DNA of 64,000 nt, taken from Spiroplasma cantharicola. Its GTDB lineage: Bacteria > Bacillota_I > Bacilli_A > Mycoplasmatales > Mycoplasmataceae. Made by a program: the position numbers and the translations under genes. The notes under the pieces were generated by a model. It did no database searches. It was given only the letters and a program-made list of their open reading frames with translations, and was not told where the DNA came from. The stretch spans positions 806,001 through 870,000 of the forward strand of contig NZ_CP012622.1 in the NCBI RefSeq assembly GCF_001281045.1, written 5' to 3'. Shown in pieces: positions 10,124 through 20,997 of the stretch (position 1 is the first letter of the stretch; the number at the start of each line of letters is the position of its first letter).

Positions 10124-10185
10124 TTATTTCAAATGAAACAAGTAAGTTTATTTGAAATAAATGATTTTATTCAAAATAAATCATT
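10124..10185. promoter_or_regulatory. MarR operator cluster between divergent genes
   Basis: Three related inverted repeats lie in the 140-bp gap: an imperfect one at 10124-10137 (TTATTTC AAATGAA), a perfect one at 10147-10161 (TTTATTT-G-AAATAAA), and a longer imperfect one at 10160-10185 (AATGATTT with AAATCATT at the ends). A 13-base block GATTATCTTATTT at 10118-10130 also occurs at 9391-9403. The arrangement suits repression of both promoters by the MarR protein. Confidence 0.6.
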
Positions 10186-10231
10186 TTATAACTATTAAAT
10201 ATTATAAAGAAAAAAGAAAGGAATTGGAAAA

Positions 10232-12184
10232 ATGGTTATTAAAAAGAGAAAAAAAGTGGAACTTTATTCTCATTTATTTCAAGCTATGAATAATAAAAAA
10301 GTTTTAACTTTTTTAATGTTAACTTTGACAATTTCAATTGCCTTATTATTTATATGAAATATTAAAGCAATTGAACTTATTACAGCGCTGTTAGTATCTA
10401 AAAGTGTACTTGATTCTATGCAATCAATTAATACAAATGATATATATGAAATAGTTCAAGAGATTGGACTACAAATTACTCCTGAACAATTAGAGAAAAT
10501 ATTGGCAGGCATTTCTCTAGGTTCTAATGTATATGAACAAATTATTCAAAAGTTTTTTTATGATTTTGTTTATTATGATGGCAGTAAATTGCATATCAAA
10601 ATTTTAGGAGGAGATTTTAAATTATTTACCCTTGCCTATTCAATGATTGTTGATGTTATTGTTGTTGTTATATTATCTTATTTAAATTTCATTGTAAGTG
10701 GTTATATTGCCCAAGCATATGAAAATCAGTTAAAAAGAAAATTAATTAATAAAATAATTGATCAAGATTTAGATTATTTTAATGCAAATAAATCAGGTCA
10801 ATTAATATCAACTATTATTAAAGATAGTTCAATTGTTGCTTCATTTATTAAAGAAGCACCAATTATTTATTTATTATCAACAGTTACAATATTGTTTTCA
10901 GCTATCTTAATGTTTAATATTAGTTGAAAATTAGCATTATGTGTCTTTGGTTTATTATTAGCATTTATGATAATAATCTTTATTACTATTTTAATATCAA
11001 ATAGAGCTACTCGAAAAATAAATAAAATTACTCAAAACTTGGACAATGATATTAGTGAAAAAATTTACAGTATTAGATTAATTAAATCTATGGGAACTTT
11101 TAAATATGAGAAAAATCATTTTGATAAAATGATTGAAAAAGTTTCAAAAAAAGAAAAAAAGAAATTCTTAGCTTCAGAGATTCCTTCTGCATTAATAATT
11201 GGGGGAATTGGAAGTTTCTCAATGGCTTCAATTATTTTTGGAGTATTTCTATTTTACAATAATACACAATCTTTAATAAGTATTATTACTGCCTTTACAA
11301 CTGGTGTTATTGTTATGACAATCCCAATCATGCAATTAAGACAAGTAATATCAGCTGTCCCCCACGCTAGAATTTCAGCCAATAACGTTAGTGAGATTCT
11401 AAAAAGTAAAATTGCTATTGAGAAATTTGAAACAAAAGAAATTAATGAAGAAATTAATTCAATTGAATTAAAAAATATTGGGTTTTTATATCCTAATACT
11501 GATAAACATGTTATTAAAGACTTAAATGTTTCCTTAGTTAAAGGAAAAAAATACGCTTTTGTTGGTCCTACAGGAAGTGGAAAATCAACAATAGCCAAAT
11601 TATTATTACGTTTCTATGATCCACAACAAGGTGAAATTTTAATTAATAAAAAAATAAAATTAAAAGATTTAAACTTAAAATCTTGATTAGATAAAATTGG
11701 TTATGTTGACCAAGAACCTCAAATATTGAGTGGAACAATTTTTGAAAATGTTGCATATGGTTTAGAAAATAAAACTCAAGAAGAAATTATTGATGCTTGT
11801 AAAAAAGCAAAAATGCATGACTTAATTATGCAATGACCAAATCAATATGAAACAATTTTGTCTGAACGTGGTTCTCAACTAAGTGGTGGTCAAAAACAAA
11901 GATTAGTAATTGCAAGATTAATATTAAAAAATCCAGAAATTCTAATATTGGATGAAGCAACTAGTGCACTTGACAATATTGTAGAATCTGAAATTCAAAA
12001 AGAATTAGAAAAATTGATGAATGGAAGAACTACAATTTCAATTGCTCATAGATTAAGTACAATTAAAAATTTTGATGAAATTTATGTACTAGAACAAGAT
12101 AAAGGAATAGTTGAAACTGGAAACTTTGAAAAATTAATTTCAGTTGAGGGATTATTTAAAACTCTTTATCAATTATCAAAATAG
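10232..12184 (+). CDS. ABC exporter, fused membrane and ATPase domains (MsbA/multidrug type)
   Basis: This 650-residue half-transporter has an N-terminal membrane domain (about residues 25-390, six segments) and a C-terminal ATPase domain. The ATPase domain shows Walker A GPTGSGKST, Q-loop VDQEPQIL, signature LSGGQKQR, Walker B ILILDEATSALD and an H-loop in IAHRLST. Two such chains would form an exporter for lipids or drugs. Start ATG at 10232 has AGAAAGGAA upstream; the segment 10232-10417 is joined by an in-frame TGA. An insertion of about 90 residues between the first two membrane segments (ITPEQLEKIL region) is longer than usual. It diverges from a MarR regulator, a common setting for drug-efflux control. 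Confidence 0.9.
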
Positions 12185-12190
12185 TTTATT

Positions 12191-12221
12191 AAAAAAGCAG
12201 ATTACATTAATCTGCTTTTTT
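12191..12221. terminator. Bidirectional terminator
   Basis: A perfect 14-bp stem (AAAAAAGCAGATTA with TAATCTGCTTTTTT) has a 3-base loop. It follows the exporter stop and includes the stop codon and last codons of the convergent small membrane protein gene. Confidence 0.9.
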
Positions 12222-12458
12222 AATATTTGATTCAAATAATAAAATATCTAGTTTTTCATTTAAATCTTCATAATAGTCTTTCAATTCTTTTTTTCTTTTA
12301 GGTTCATATAAACAAAAGGCTAATACAGTTCCAAATAATGGTAGTCCAATTGTGGCAAACATTATTCCTCAAACATCACCCTTGCTTACTATAATTAATC
12401 CTAAAATAAGGAAAAACATACCGAATAAAATTAATGCTAAACTTATTGCTAGATTCAT
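12207..12458 (-). CDS. Small two-helix membrane protein
   Basis: This 83-residue protein has two hydrophobic segments, about residues 3-24 (LAISLALILFGMFFLILGL) and 29-50 (WGIMFATIGLPLFGTVLAF), followed by a charged cytoplasmic tail (YEPKRKKELKDYYEDLNEKL). One in-frame TGA codes for Trp29. Start ATG at 12458 has an AAAGGG site about 9 bases upstream. The family is not recognised. It converges on the exporter and stands alone. Confidence 0.7.
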
Positions 12459-12546
12459 AATAATTTTTTACCCTTTCTAATTAATAAATATATTTTATAT
12501 TATTTTGTAACTACTATATTTTATAAATTAAAAATATAAATATATA

Positions 12547-12576
12547 AAATAAGTAGTTTTAAAAATTTACTTATTT
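12547..12576 (-). terminator. Possible terminator of the exported protein gene
   Basis: A 9-bp stem AAATAAGTA/TACTTATTT lies about 70 bp past the stop codon of the gene at 12649-14229. The T-run after it on the minus strand is interrupted, so termination here is uncertain. Otherwise the 12459-12648 gap shows only AT-rich DNA. Confidence 0.4.
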
Positions 12577-12648
12577 ATTATAAGGTCAATTATTTTCTAT
12601 TACTACTTTTTAAAATTGTTATTAAAGAGATTTACTAAAAAATTATTT

Positions 12649-14229
12649 CTAATCATGAGGTGGATAATTTCAAATATCTATTTCATAATCAATATCACTT
12701 GGATCATCATTTTCAAAATTCATTGCTTGAATTGAAACTCCAAATGTAGCTTCTTCATTGTAATAAAACTCATTGAAGAAACTTCATAAATAATTTGGAT
12801 GATTATTATATCGATTTCTAATTGCAGCATTGATTTGATTTACTATTAAGTTTTGTTCTTCAATAGTGTATTCAAAAAATTGAGGTGCTGCAAGCATTAA
12901 TAGTTCTCTTACTATATTTATAAGCGGTGTGTTGTGATCAGAACCAATACAAAGCATATTGGCAAGTGCATTAAGAGCTTCTCTATTTAAATAAATTTCA
13001 ATTCCTCAATAACCTCCACCAAAATCTTCATAAATAATTCTTGTTAAAAACGGACTTCCACCAATTGGAGGAAAAATTCTTTCATTTACAAAATTTAATT
13101 CTTTATCTGAGATTTTTTTATTATATAAATTTTCAATTTCAGATAATTCAACGCTATTAAAAAATGCTATTTTATCATTTAATTTAAAATTAAATGTCAT
13201 AGATGTTTCTTCAAAAAATGAAAAATTGTTTTGAAAGTTATGTGTATTTTCAACTAGAATATCATACTTATATTTAAATTCTGAGTTTTGTCTAAAAATT
13301 AATTTTACATCTGTTTCATTAATTAAAAACATTGATGGGAATAATTCTTCATAATAGAAATCTTGATAAAGTTGTGCATTTAAATAATATTCTTCTTCAT
13401 CAGGATTACGCACATCAATATCATAAGTCTTTAATAACTGCTGGGGATCTGACCCATTAAAGATTCTTGAATAATTATATTTTTTATAAATTTGATTATT
13501 TTGATCAATTAAAATTCCTTGCATTTCAGCATCAGGAAAAGAAATATAATTAAACTTCTCTTTAAAATTTCAAATATCAAATCCAAATCTTGGAATAGAA
13601 TGATAGCTCATTAATCCCTGAGTTTCAACAGTTTTTTTCTTAAAGGGTTCAGATAAATTAAAAGCTTTACTAAATTTTATATCTGAATATATTTCTTGTT
13701 CTAAAGGTTGTCTTTTTGTTGAATCAAAGACTCCTACTTGTATACTATTTACTAATCAGTTTTCTTCTAAACTAACTTCATTATATTTTATCTCTTCTAC
13801 TTTTATAAAAACTCCACCAACTTGATTATTAACATATTTAAAACCATGACTAATTATGGCTTTTGATATAACTTCCTTGGCTTTTGTATTTGTACTGTAA
13901 GAAAAATCTAAAATAGAGTTTGATAAAAATTTTTCAATATCACTATAATCTAATTTTGAATTAGCATTAAAGGCATTGTATAAAAAATTAAGAGTTCATT
14001 CATCTAAAGTTAATTGACTAACACGTGATGTTAAATAACGATTGCTATATGCTATAAATTCTTTATAGCTTGTTATAACATCTGAACAATCACAAGAACT
14101 CTTAGTATCCTTTTTATTAATTTTATTTGATATTTTAATATTTTCTTTTTGATTTACTAATCAAGAGTTTTGAAATAAATTAACTGTTGATAGTGAAAAA
14201 ATTCCAAAAAGATTTAATAACTTTTTCAT
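12649..14229 (-). CDS. Exported protein of unknown function
   Basis: This 526-residue protein begins with a leader-like segment (MKKLLNLFGIFSLSTVNLF), as in the lipoproteins here, but has no Cys at the expected cleavage site, so it may be secreted or stay anchored by the leader. The only nearby cysteines form a CDC pair around residue 48. The rest is hydrophilic, rich in Asn, Tyr, Phe and Glu, with the C-terminus NYPPHD. Several in-frame TGA codons are read as Trp. It lies alone, 210 bp from the restriction operon. I do not recognise a family. Confidence 0.75.
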
Positions 14230-14378
14230 ATACTACTTATAATTTCCTTTTCTTTCATAACCCACCCAAACTCCCTCACTTCATAATTTAACTATTTTAT
14301 TTTATATGTATTTATAAAATAAAAATATGTAAATACAAAATTTAAAGTACTTTAATGATTATATTATTAATATGAAAT

Positions 14379-14410
14379 AAAAAAATTTAACTATAATGTT
14401 AAATTTTTTT
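14379..14410 (-). terminator. Terminator of the restriction-modification operon
   Basis: A perfect 13-bp stem AAAAAAATTTAAC/GTTAAATTTTTTT around TATAAT lies about 30 bp past the last gene of the operon. It has a T-tract on the minus strand. Confidence 0.75.
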
Positions 14411-14441
14411 AAAACTTATTTATATAGAATAATCTATATTT

Positions 14442-15506
14442 TTAGAGATGTAATTCGTTAATAAATTTTTTTATCGACATAACAGAAATTTTATATTTTT
14501 TAATAGTTTTTTTTAAATAGTTTGATAGGTCATAATCGTCATCAAGAATAATTAATTTTTCACACTTAAAATCTAATAAATTTTCATAACTCAATATTTG
14601 CCCTATTGCTTTGTGAATTTCTGAACTAGCAGATTTTATTTCAAAAATTAAATTTTTATCGCCCCTACTTGCATAAATATCAATATGTGTTAAATATTCT
14701 GGAAAAACACTATAGTTAAACTCCTTTAATTTTTTTGCAAGGAAATCTCTCATTTTATTATGTCTTAAACTAAGATTTGATTCTCTTCTAATGTCTATTA
14801 AGTTTTTATTATCAAGTTCATTTTTTCCTATTTCATTGTCATCTGATTCATTATTTCCTAATTTATTACTTTTTAATGATTCTCCATATTGAATTGTTAA
14901 AATTTTTTCAAGCTCTTCTTGATTAATCTCATGATAAATTTCTCTTGTCAATTTATTTATATGCAAATTAACTAAAGTGTAATTAATATTATTAATTACA
15001 CCACCAAAGAATCCACCAAAAAGAAAATTTTCAAAAATAGCTTCATCATCTGTCTTATTTTTATTAAACATTGTTAAAGGAGTTTTTTTTCCAAAACTGA
15101 AGCACTTTTCATTTCTATCTTCATCTAATGAACGTAAAGAAAAATAAATATTTCCCTTGATTCTATCTTCTTTGAATTCTTTTATTTTATTATAATCAAA
15201 TGGATTCTTTTCGAATAAGTCAACTGCTAGTGTGTTTTCTAACTTCTCAACAAACAATCAAAATTTATTAACATCAATAAAAAAATTACCCATTAATACA
15301 AATGGCTTCTCTCTATGAATTTCAAAATTGTCTTTAAAATCAAAGAACTTTAAAAGCTCATTAAATTTTTTTGCTGGTACTGTCGGTGCCCTCATATTAT
15401 TTGTCTTACTTTTTTCATCAGCTTTAAATTGTCTATTTTTATCAGGAATGCTTTTTGAAGGCGTTCACACTATTTCATTTTCTGTAATGTTAAATTCATT
15501 TGCCAT
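14442..15506 (-). CDS. PD-(D/E)XK-type nuclease-like protein of the MORC/Z1 system
   Basis: The protein has 354 residues. Near residues 275-310 the segments HIDIYASRG, LIFEIKSA and GQILSYE fit the D...E-x-K...Q-x3-Y pattern of PD-(D/E)XK nucleases. The N-terminal 240 residues match nothing I recognise and end in a low-complexity Asn/Glu/Asp stretch around residue 205. The start at 15506 has AGGAGA next to the stop of the previous gene, showing coupled translation. It is the last gene of the operon and may be the cutting subunit or a second nuclease. Confidence 0.7.
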
Positions 15507-15519
15507 ATAATTATTTCTC

Positions 15520-16425
15520 CTATAAATCTAAAACTTCTTTAATAAATTCTTCAGCACTATATGATTTTATTCTATTAGCATCCACATTATATTGTACTTT
15601 TTTTATTCTTTCATCAAGTTCTTGTTGATTAATTAATGGGAAATCCTTTTTATCAAATATTCTTATTTTTATCTTATCAACATTAATTTTATAATCAAGA
15701 TTTCTAGGATAGTCTTTTACTATTGAAGAAAGATCTTCAATAAATTCTTTTAAAAATTCATTTTTTGAATTTATAAATTTTGAAATAAAGTACATAATAT
15801 TTTTACCATTACCATCTTCTTTAAAAGATACACCTGCTAAATACGGATTAGTATCGCTAATCTGATCTAATTTTATCAAATAATTATCTTTAAAAATAGA
15901 ATTTGCCTTAACTTCTAAATATTCTTTTTTTTCATTTATATAAAAATCAAATTCCATATAATCTTTTCTATGTCATCACATTTCAGCATTTGGATAAATA
16001 GAGCAAAACTTGTCCAACAGTATTAGTTCACCAAAAAAGCCAAATAATTTTTCCTCTTTTAAAATTCTTTTTTGCCTTTCAAATAGATTTTCACAATCTT
16101 TAATAATTGAGTAAAGATTGTGATCAGGTCTTTCAGACATAAGATTTTCTATTATTTTAAAAAGTTTCAAAGTCATTTGTTCACTAATTAAATTATCTCC
16201 ATTAATTTTATTAATTTTTATAATTTCTGTTATATAGGAATCAATCTCTCCTTGTTCATTTGAAGAGGCATTAGTACAAAAATATTCTCAATACTTATAA
16301 TTTTCATATTTTTTTTCTTTAATCAATTTATCTGATTTTTTTTCAATAATTAAATCACCAAAATCATTTTTTAATAATCTTAAATTAAGTTCAATATTCT
16401 CTTCAATGAATTTATAATTTAACAC
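15520..16425 (-). CDS. DUF4420-like PD-(D/E)XK protein of the MORC/Z1 system
   Basis: This 301-residue protein has the pattern GELILLDKF (Glu133), MEFDFYI (Asp160) and YLEVKA (Glu171, Lys173). The spacing fits a PD-(D/E)XK nuclease fold and the DUF4420 (PF14390) family that accompanies MORC-like ATPases and Z1 proteins in predicted restriction systems (Iyer, Abhiman and Aravind, 2008). The start is GTG at 16425, with GGAGG 6 bases upstream inside the Z1 gene; the two reading frames overlap by 7 bases. Two adjacent TGA codons give Trp-Trp near residue 150. Family assignment rests on motif and context. Confidence 0.75.
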
Positions 16426-17846
16426 TTTTTACCTCCACTTGTTATATTAATATAATCAAATTTCTTATTTTTAACTTCTTCTATTAAAGAAGAAGTTATT
16501 AAAATTACTCCATCTTTATTTTTATAATCTAATATTGTTTTATTTAATTCTTCTATTTCCTTGTATGCTTCTATGTCTTTTTTTGGAAGAAAAATAGTCA
16601 TATAATTTATATACATTTTTCTATATCCAAATCACCTTGCTCTTTGAGCATGAGTATCTGCACTTATTTTATTTTCTGGAGAATTACTCATAATTTGAAC
16701 TAATAAATATTTGAAAGTAAACCCTCTTGAAATTAGTGAACCTCCAATAATAATTTTATTTGAAAATCCATTACTCTTATACTCATTGCTTTTTTTATTT
16801 AAAATTATAATATTTGATTCTCTATTTAATTCTTTAAGAATTTTGTTTAAATAATTAAAAATTAAGTCTTCATCATTAATTTTAATCCCTTTAGAAATTA
16901 AATAATCTAAGTCATCTTGAAAATAATTTTTTCAAGTATTAAAATTCATCATTCTCTTTATATCCATTAAGCAATTTTTTACATTTATTTTTATTTCATT
17001 ATGATTATCAGTAATTTCAGATATGTTTAATAACAACTCAAAATTTATTTTATTTTCATTATTAGTATTATAGACTGCATTTGAAATTAAAAATCTCTTT
17101 ATGGCTTTTATAAAATTTTTAGATAAAACATTCTCATTAATTTCTTTTCTAATATACTCTATTTCCTCATAATGTTTCATTGAATTAAAGATATTAATTC
17201 CCATATAATCATTATTACTTACTAGAGGGAAAATAACTTTAGGTTTAGTATCTTCGCTAATACTATTAACAATATTTGCATAAGGTGTTGCTGTATACAT
17301 CAATAACTTATTTAGCTTTGAATGATTAAATATTTCTGAAATTAAACTATATATTTTTGTACTCTTATTTTTTTTATTAGAGTTTATAGAACCATAATCA
17401 GACTCATCATCAATTAATAATATTTTTTTATCTTTTGTTGAAGCATTAATAATTTTATTACTAATAAGTTCAAGATTTTGTCTTTCTTTCATAGTATTAA
17501 TTAAAACTACACATTTATCTTCAAATAATGAATAAAAATCAACACTTTTTATATTTTTATTATCAAGATAAATCAAACCTTTATCTTTTACTTTTACTTC
17601 TTCAAATCTTTCTTCTGTTTGCTCTAAAAGAATTGTATTTGTTCCACCTAATAAAATTACTATATCAAAAAGTCTATTTTCTATAACATCCGAAATTACT
17701 TGCAGGATACTCTTTGTTTTTCCAGATTGAACTTCACCAAAAACAAGTGCACTATTAAAATTCAAAAATAAATCAAGAATATTATCACTATCTTTTTTAT
17801 TTTCTAGAAAATCAAAATTATAGTCAATAAGAATTTCTTTAGACAT
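16419..17846 (-). CDS. Z1-domain helicase-like ATPase
   Basis: This 475-residue protein has Walker A GEVQSGKT (residues 37-44), a DEAD-type box LIDDESDYG near residue 147, a motif III-like YTATPYAN, and late motifs GGSLISRGFTF and QRARWFGYR, which match the Z1 domain (PF10593) of superfamily-2-like ATPases. In MORC-containing restriction systems Z1 proteins are thought to translocate on or remodel DNA. The gene overlaps the upstream ATPase gene by 8 bases and the downstream nuclease gene by 7, so the operon is tightly coupled. Confidence 0.85.
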
Positions 17847-19665
17847 TGATACATACCCTATTAGATATAATAGATATTATTCTTGAAGGAGTCTTTTCAC
17901 CCTCAATTTCCTTTTGCAATTCAAAAAAGATACTATTAACATTTTTTGACTCTTCTGCAACAGTCTCAAGATTTTTAAATACAAAATCATTAAGAACAAA
18001 AATTATTGCAAATTTATACATTTCAATAACTATATCAGATGTAATTGCATCATTTAAAATTGGCTTTCAAATTGGATGATTAGAATTAAGAGTTATATCA
18101 CAATGATCTTTTGATATTCATGAAATATCAAAAAGTGTCTCTTCATTTTTCCTTGAATCAGAAATATCAATTTCTACTTTTATAAATTTATCCCCATTTT
18201 TAACTAATGAAACTGTGAAAATAGCTGCCATATTTTCATTATTGATAAATTCATTTTTAATATAATTTGAATTAAAAGAACCTTCTGTCCTATTTTTTAA
18301 ATTATTATCAACTTTTTTTTCGTGCCTTATAGTTTCATTTTGTGCACTCATATAAAGATTTAAGATTTTATCATACTTGTTCATATGAGACTTTATTATT
18401 TCATTAAATGCCAATCTTGCTTCTTCACTTAATCATTGTATCCCTGATTTATTTGATGTTAAATCTAAATATTTTCTATCGCCCTTTTCATCTTTTGCCT
18501 CATATAAATTATCAATATTTATATAACCAGTTCATCTTCTTTTTTGATTGTTATCTCCAGATATATCATCATCAATTAAATCTTGAACATAATTCGCCAT
18601 ACCTGTTCCTTTTTCATTTGGACTACACATTATTGCTCTGTTGGCTTGGTATAAAGCAAACCCTCTGTATTTTGTATAATTCTGAGGAAAACCTAAATAG
18701 GTTTTGGCTATTTCATGATGCGCTAATATAGATATTTCTCCTGTTATCTTTATACCATCTAATATTTTGGTGTCTATGACTCAAGTAAAATTTTCACCAT
18801 TTAGCATTTTTCCAACAAAGTCTTTTAAAACAGACTCATCTATTTTACTATTTTCTTTTTTATCTTCTTTTAATTTATTTAGGAAATTTTTACCAAATTC
18901 TTCTATATCTTTTACAATAAGTTTATTTGATTCAACTCCAATCTCTGAAAATAAATTTGTATTTTCAATTAAAGGTGATGAAGGTTTTAATTTACTTGAT
19001 ATTTCATTTATACCCTTTTCGCTTGCATTAATCTGAATATCCAAACCATCTTTTAAATAGAAAAGATATCTAGTTTCTAAACTTTTAATCATTTCCAAAA
19101 CTCTTTTAGGAGTAAGTTTTCCAGTTCTTAATTTACCAATTTTTATAATAGTTCCATGATCAGAATCTATTTGTTCTGTAAGTATTTTATTATTTCATTC
19201 TTCTAATTGGAATCTAACAACTTGATCTTCTGTGCTCTTTATTTCTTCAATATCAATATAAGTAGCTATTCCAGTGTTACTTCCTCTTGAAATTGTTTTT
19301 ATTTCAAGTCTTCTTCCTATAAAAAACGCTGATTGTTTTAACCCAACACCATAAATATTCAAATTTGAATCTTTGTGTTCTCTATTAGAGTTTCCAAATA
19401 AAAGACATGAATAAAGTTGATCTTCATTCATACCATTGGCGTTATCAATAATTTCTAAATAATAGTTATCTTTAATATCTCTATTTATATTTAAATGGAT
19501 TTTTAAACCTTTAACAGTTTGTTTTTTATTATAATTTATATTTAAGTAACTAGATATTGAATTATCAATTAATTCACAAATCATCAAATAGTCATTTGAT
19601 GGAAAACTTGAATATTGCTCAAGTGTGTGATAAGTCATTTTTGCTTCCTTTTGTTGAAATTTCAT
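17839..19665 (-). CDS. MORC/MutL-like GHKL ATPase
   Basis: This 608-residue protein has the Hsp90/MutL/histidine-kinase ATP-binding motifs: ELIDNSISS (31-39, N-box), DNANGM (74-79, G1) and YGVGLKQS (105-112, G2). These are typical of bacterial MORC-like ATPases found in restriction operons. ATP-dependent dimer closure probably clamps DNA and works with the Z1 protein. The C-terminal half has no recognised domain. It begins 14 bp after the methylase stop. Two starts are possible: 19665 with AAGGGG upstream, or 19638 with AAAGGAAG upstream; the longer form is given. Five or more TGA codons are read as Trp. Confidence 0.85.
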
Positions 19666-19679
19666 TTTTATTTTCCCCT

Positions 19680-20945
19680 TTATTTATTATTTTCTAGTAA
19701 TTTTTCTATAACTAAACCTATTGCTTTTGACATTTTTGGAGGTACTGCATTTCCTATTTGAACTAACTGTGCACTCTTATTTCCTGAAAAAATAAAATCA
19801 TCTGGAAATGATTGAATTGCTGCCAACTCTCTTGGTGTTAAAACTCGTGGCAGTTTTGGGTGAATATTTACTCCACCATGATTTTCTTTTATTGTACAGG
19901 AAGGCTCATTTCAAGGTGATTTTTTTCAAGAATCAGAGTAATTTTTATATAATGATTTTCCCTCTTCAAGTAAACTTAATTTTCTTTTCATATCTTCACT
20001 GTGCTTTGTAAAGATATGATTTATAGTTTGATCTTCTGGTACATTTATAAATCTTTCAATTTCTTCTCCAAGAGTTTTATAATTCTCTTTTTTGAAAATA
20101 GGTTTAGGAAAAGCATTCTTCTTACCTAATCTATTTGCTATAAAAATAACTCTTTTTCTTCTTTGAGCTACACCATAATCTGCAGAATTTAATGTATGTG
20201 CTGATATTTTATAACCTATATCTTGATAATCTTTAATTATTTTTAGTTCAATTTTTCCATCTAACATGCTTCTTAAACCTTCAACATTTTCCATTACAAC
20301 AATTTTTGGTTTGATTTCTTTAACTATTTTTAACATATCAGTATATAGTGAATTTCTTTCATCAACAAATATTCTATTTCCAGCTAAGCTAAAACCTTGA
20401 CAAGGAAAACCACCAACTATTACATCTACATCATTTTTTAGTCCAAAATCAATTACTTCTTTTTTAACTTTGCTATCTCTTATATCTCTGTTTTCAAGTT
20501 TTTCATTTGGAAATTTTTTTGAAAAATTATATTCATAGGTAGAAACAGCTGTTTCTACAATTTCAACCGACGAGATTGGTTCAAATCCTGCCATAACAAG
20601 ACCACAAGACAAACCTCCTGCACCAGAAAATAAATCAATAAATTTATACCCATTTCTATACTTATGTTTTCATCCATCCCTTTTATTGAAATCCCTTTCA
20701 ATATCTAACATTTCAAAATCATCCATTTTAATATCTTGATTTATTGTTAACTGATTAGGTTCATTTATTTCAAATTTATCTTTCGTTTTCTTTCATTCTA
20801 AGTAATCATTGTGATGTATTTGATTTAATTTTCCTTGATTTTTTGAAACTTTGATCTTATTTGCTGCTATTAATCTTCTAATAGTTTTTATGCTTTTATT
20901 TTCTTTTAAAGCTACATCTTTAATTGTTAAAAAAAAATTTTCCAT
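19680..20945 (-). CDS. DNA (cytosine-5) methyltransferase with N-terminal HTH
   Basis: This 421-residue protein carries the C5 methylase motifs: FIDLFSGAGG (motif I, about 102-111), GGFPCQGFSLAG (motif IV, catalytic Cys), VVMENVEGL (motif VI), AQRRKR (motif VIII), and IGNAVPP (motif X). An extra N-terminal segment (residues 5-50, LTIKDVALKENKSIKTIRRL) looks like a helix-turn-helix and may let the enzyme bind its own promoter, as some C5 methylases do. It would protect host DNA from the nucleases encoded in the same operon. It lies 52 bp after the MrcB/NOV_C gene and 14 bp before the MORC ATPase gene. The site recognised cannot be read from sequence. Confidence 0.92.
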
Positions 20946-20983
20946 GTGTTTCACCTTTAAAAATTATATGGTAAAAACATGGA
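20941..20983. promoter_or_regulatory. Inverted repeat over the methylase start codon
   Basis: TCCATGT (20941-20947) and ACATGGA (20977-20983) form a 7-bp inverted repeat, extended by ACC/GGT inside. The left arm contains the methylase start codon, and the ribosome binding site lies between the arms. It could be an operator for the HTH-bearing methylase or an mRNA hairpin that hides its start. Confidence 0.45.
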
Positions 20984-20997
20984 AAGTGGACATTTTT

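Noticed and set aside
18408-19036. Plus-strand frames opposite the MORC ATPase gene
   Set aside because: They are antisense to conserved ATPase coding sequence and have low-complexity translations typical of shadow frames.
20575-20600. tRNA T-loop-like GGTTCAAATCC
   Set aside because: It lies inside the methylase coding sequence and no acceptor or anticodon stems surround it.
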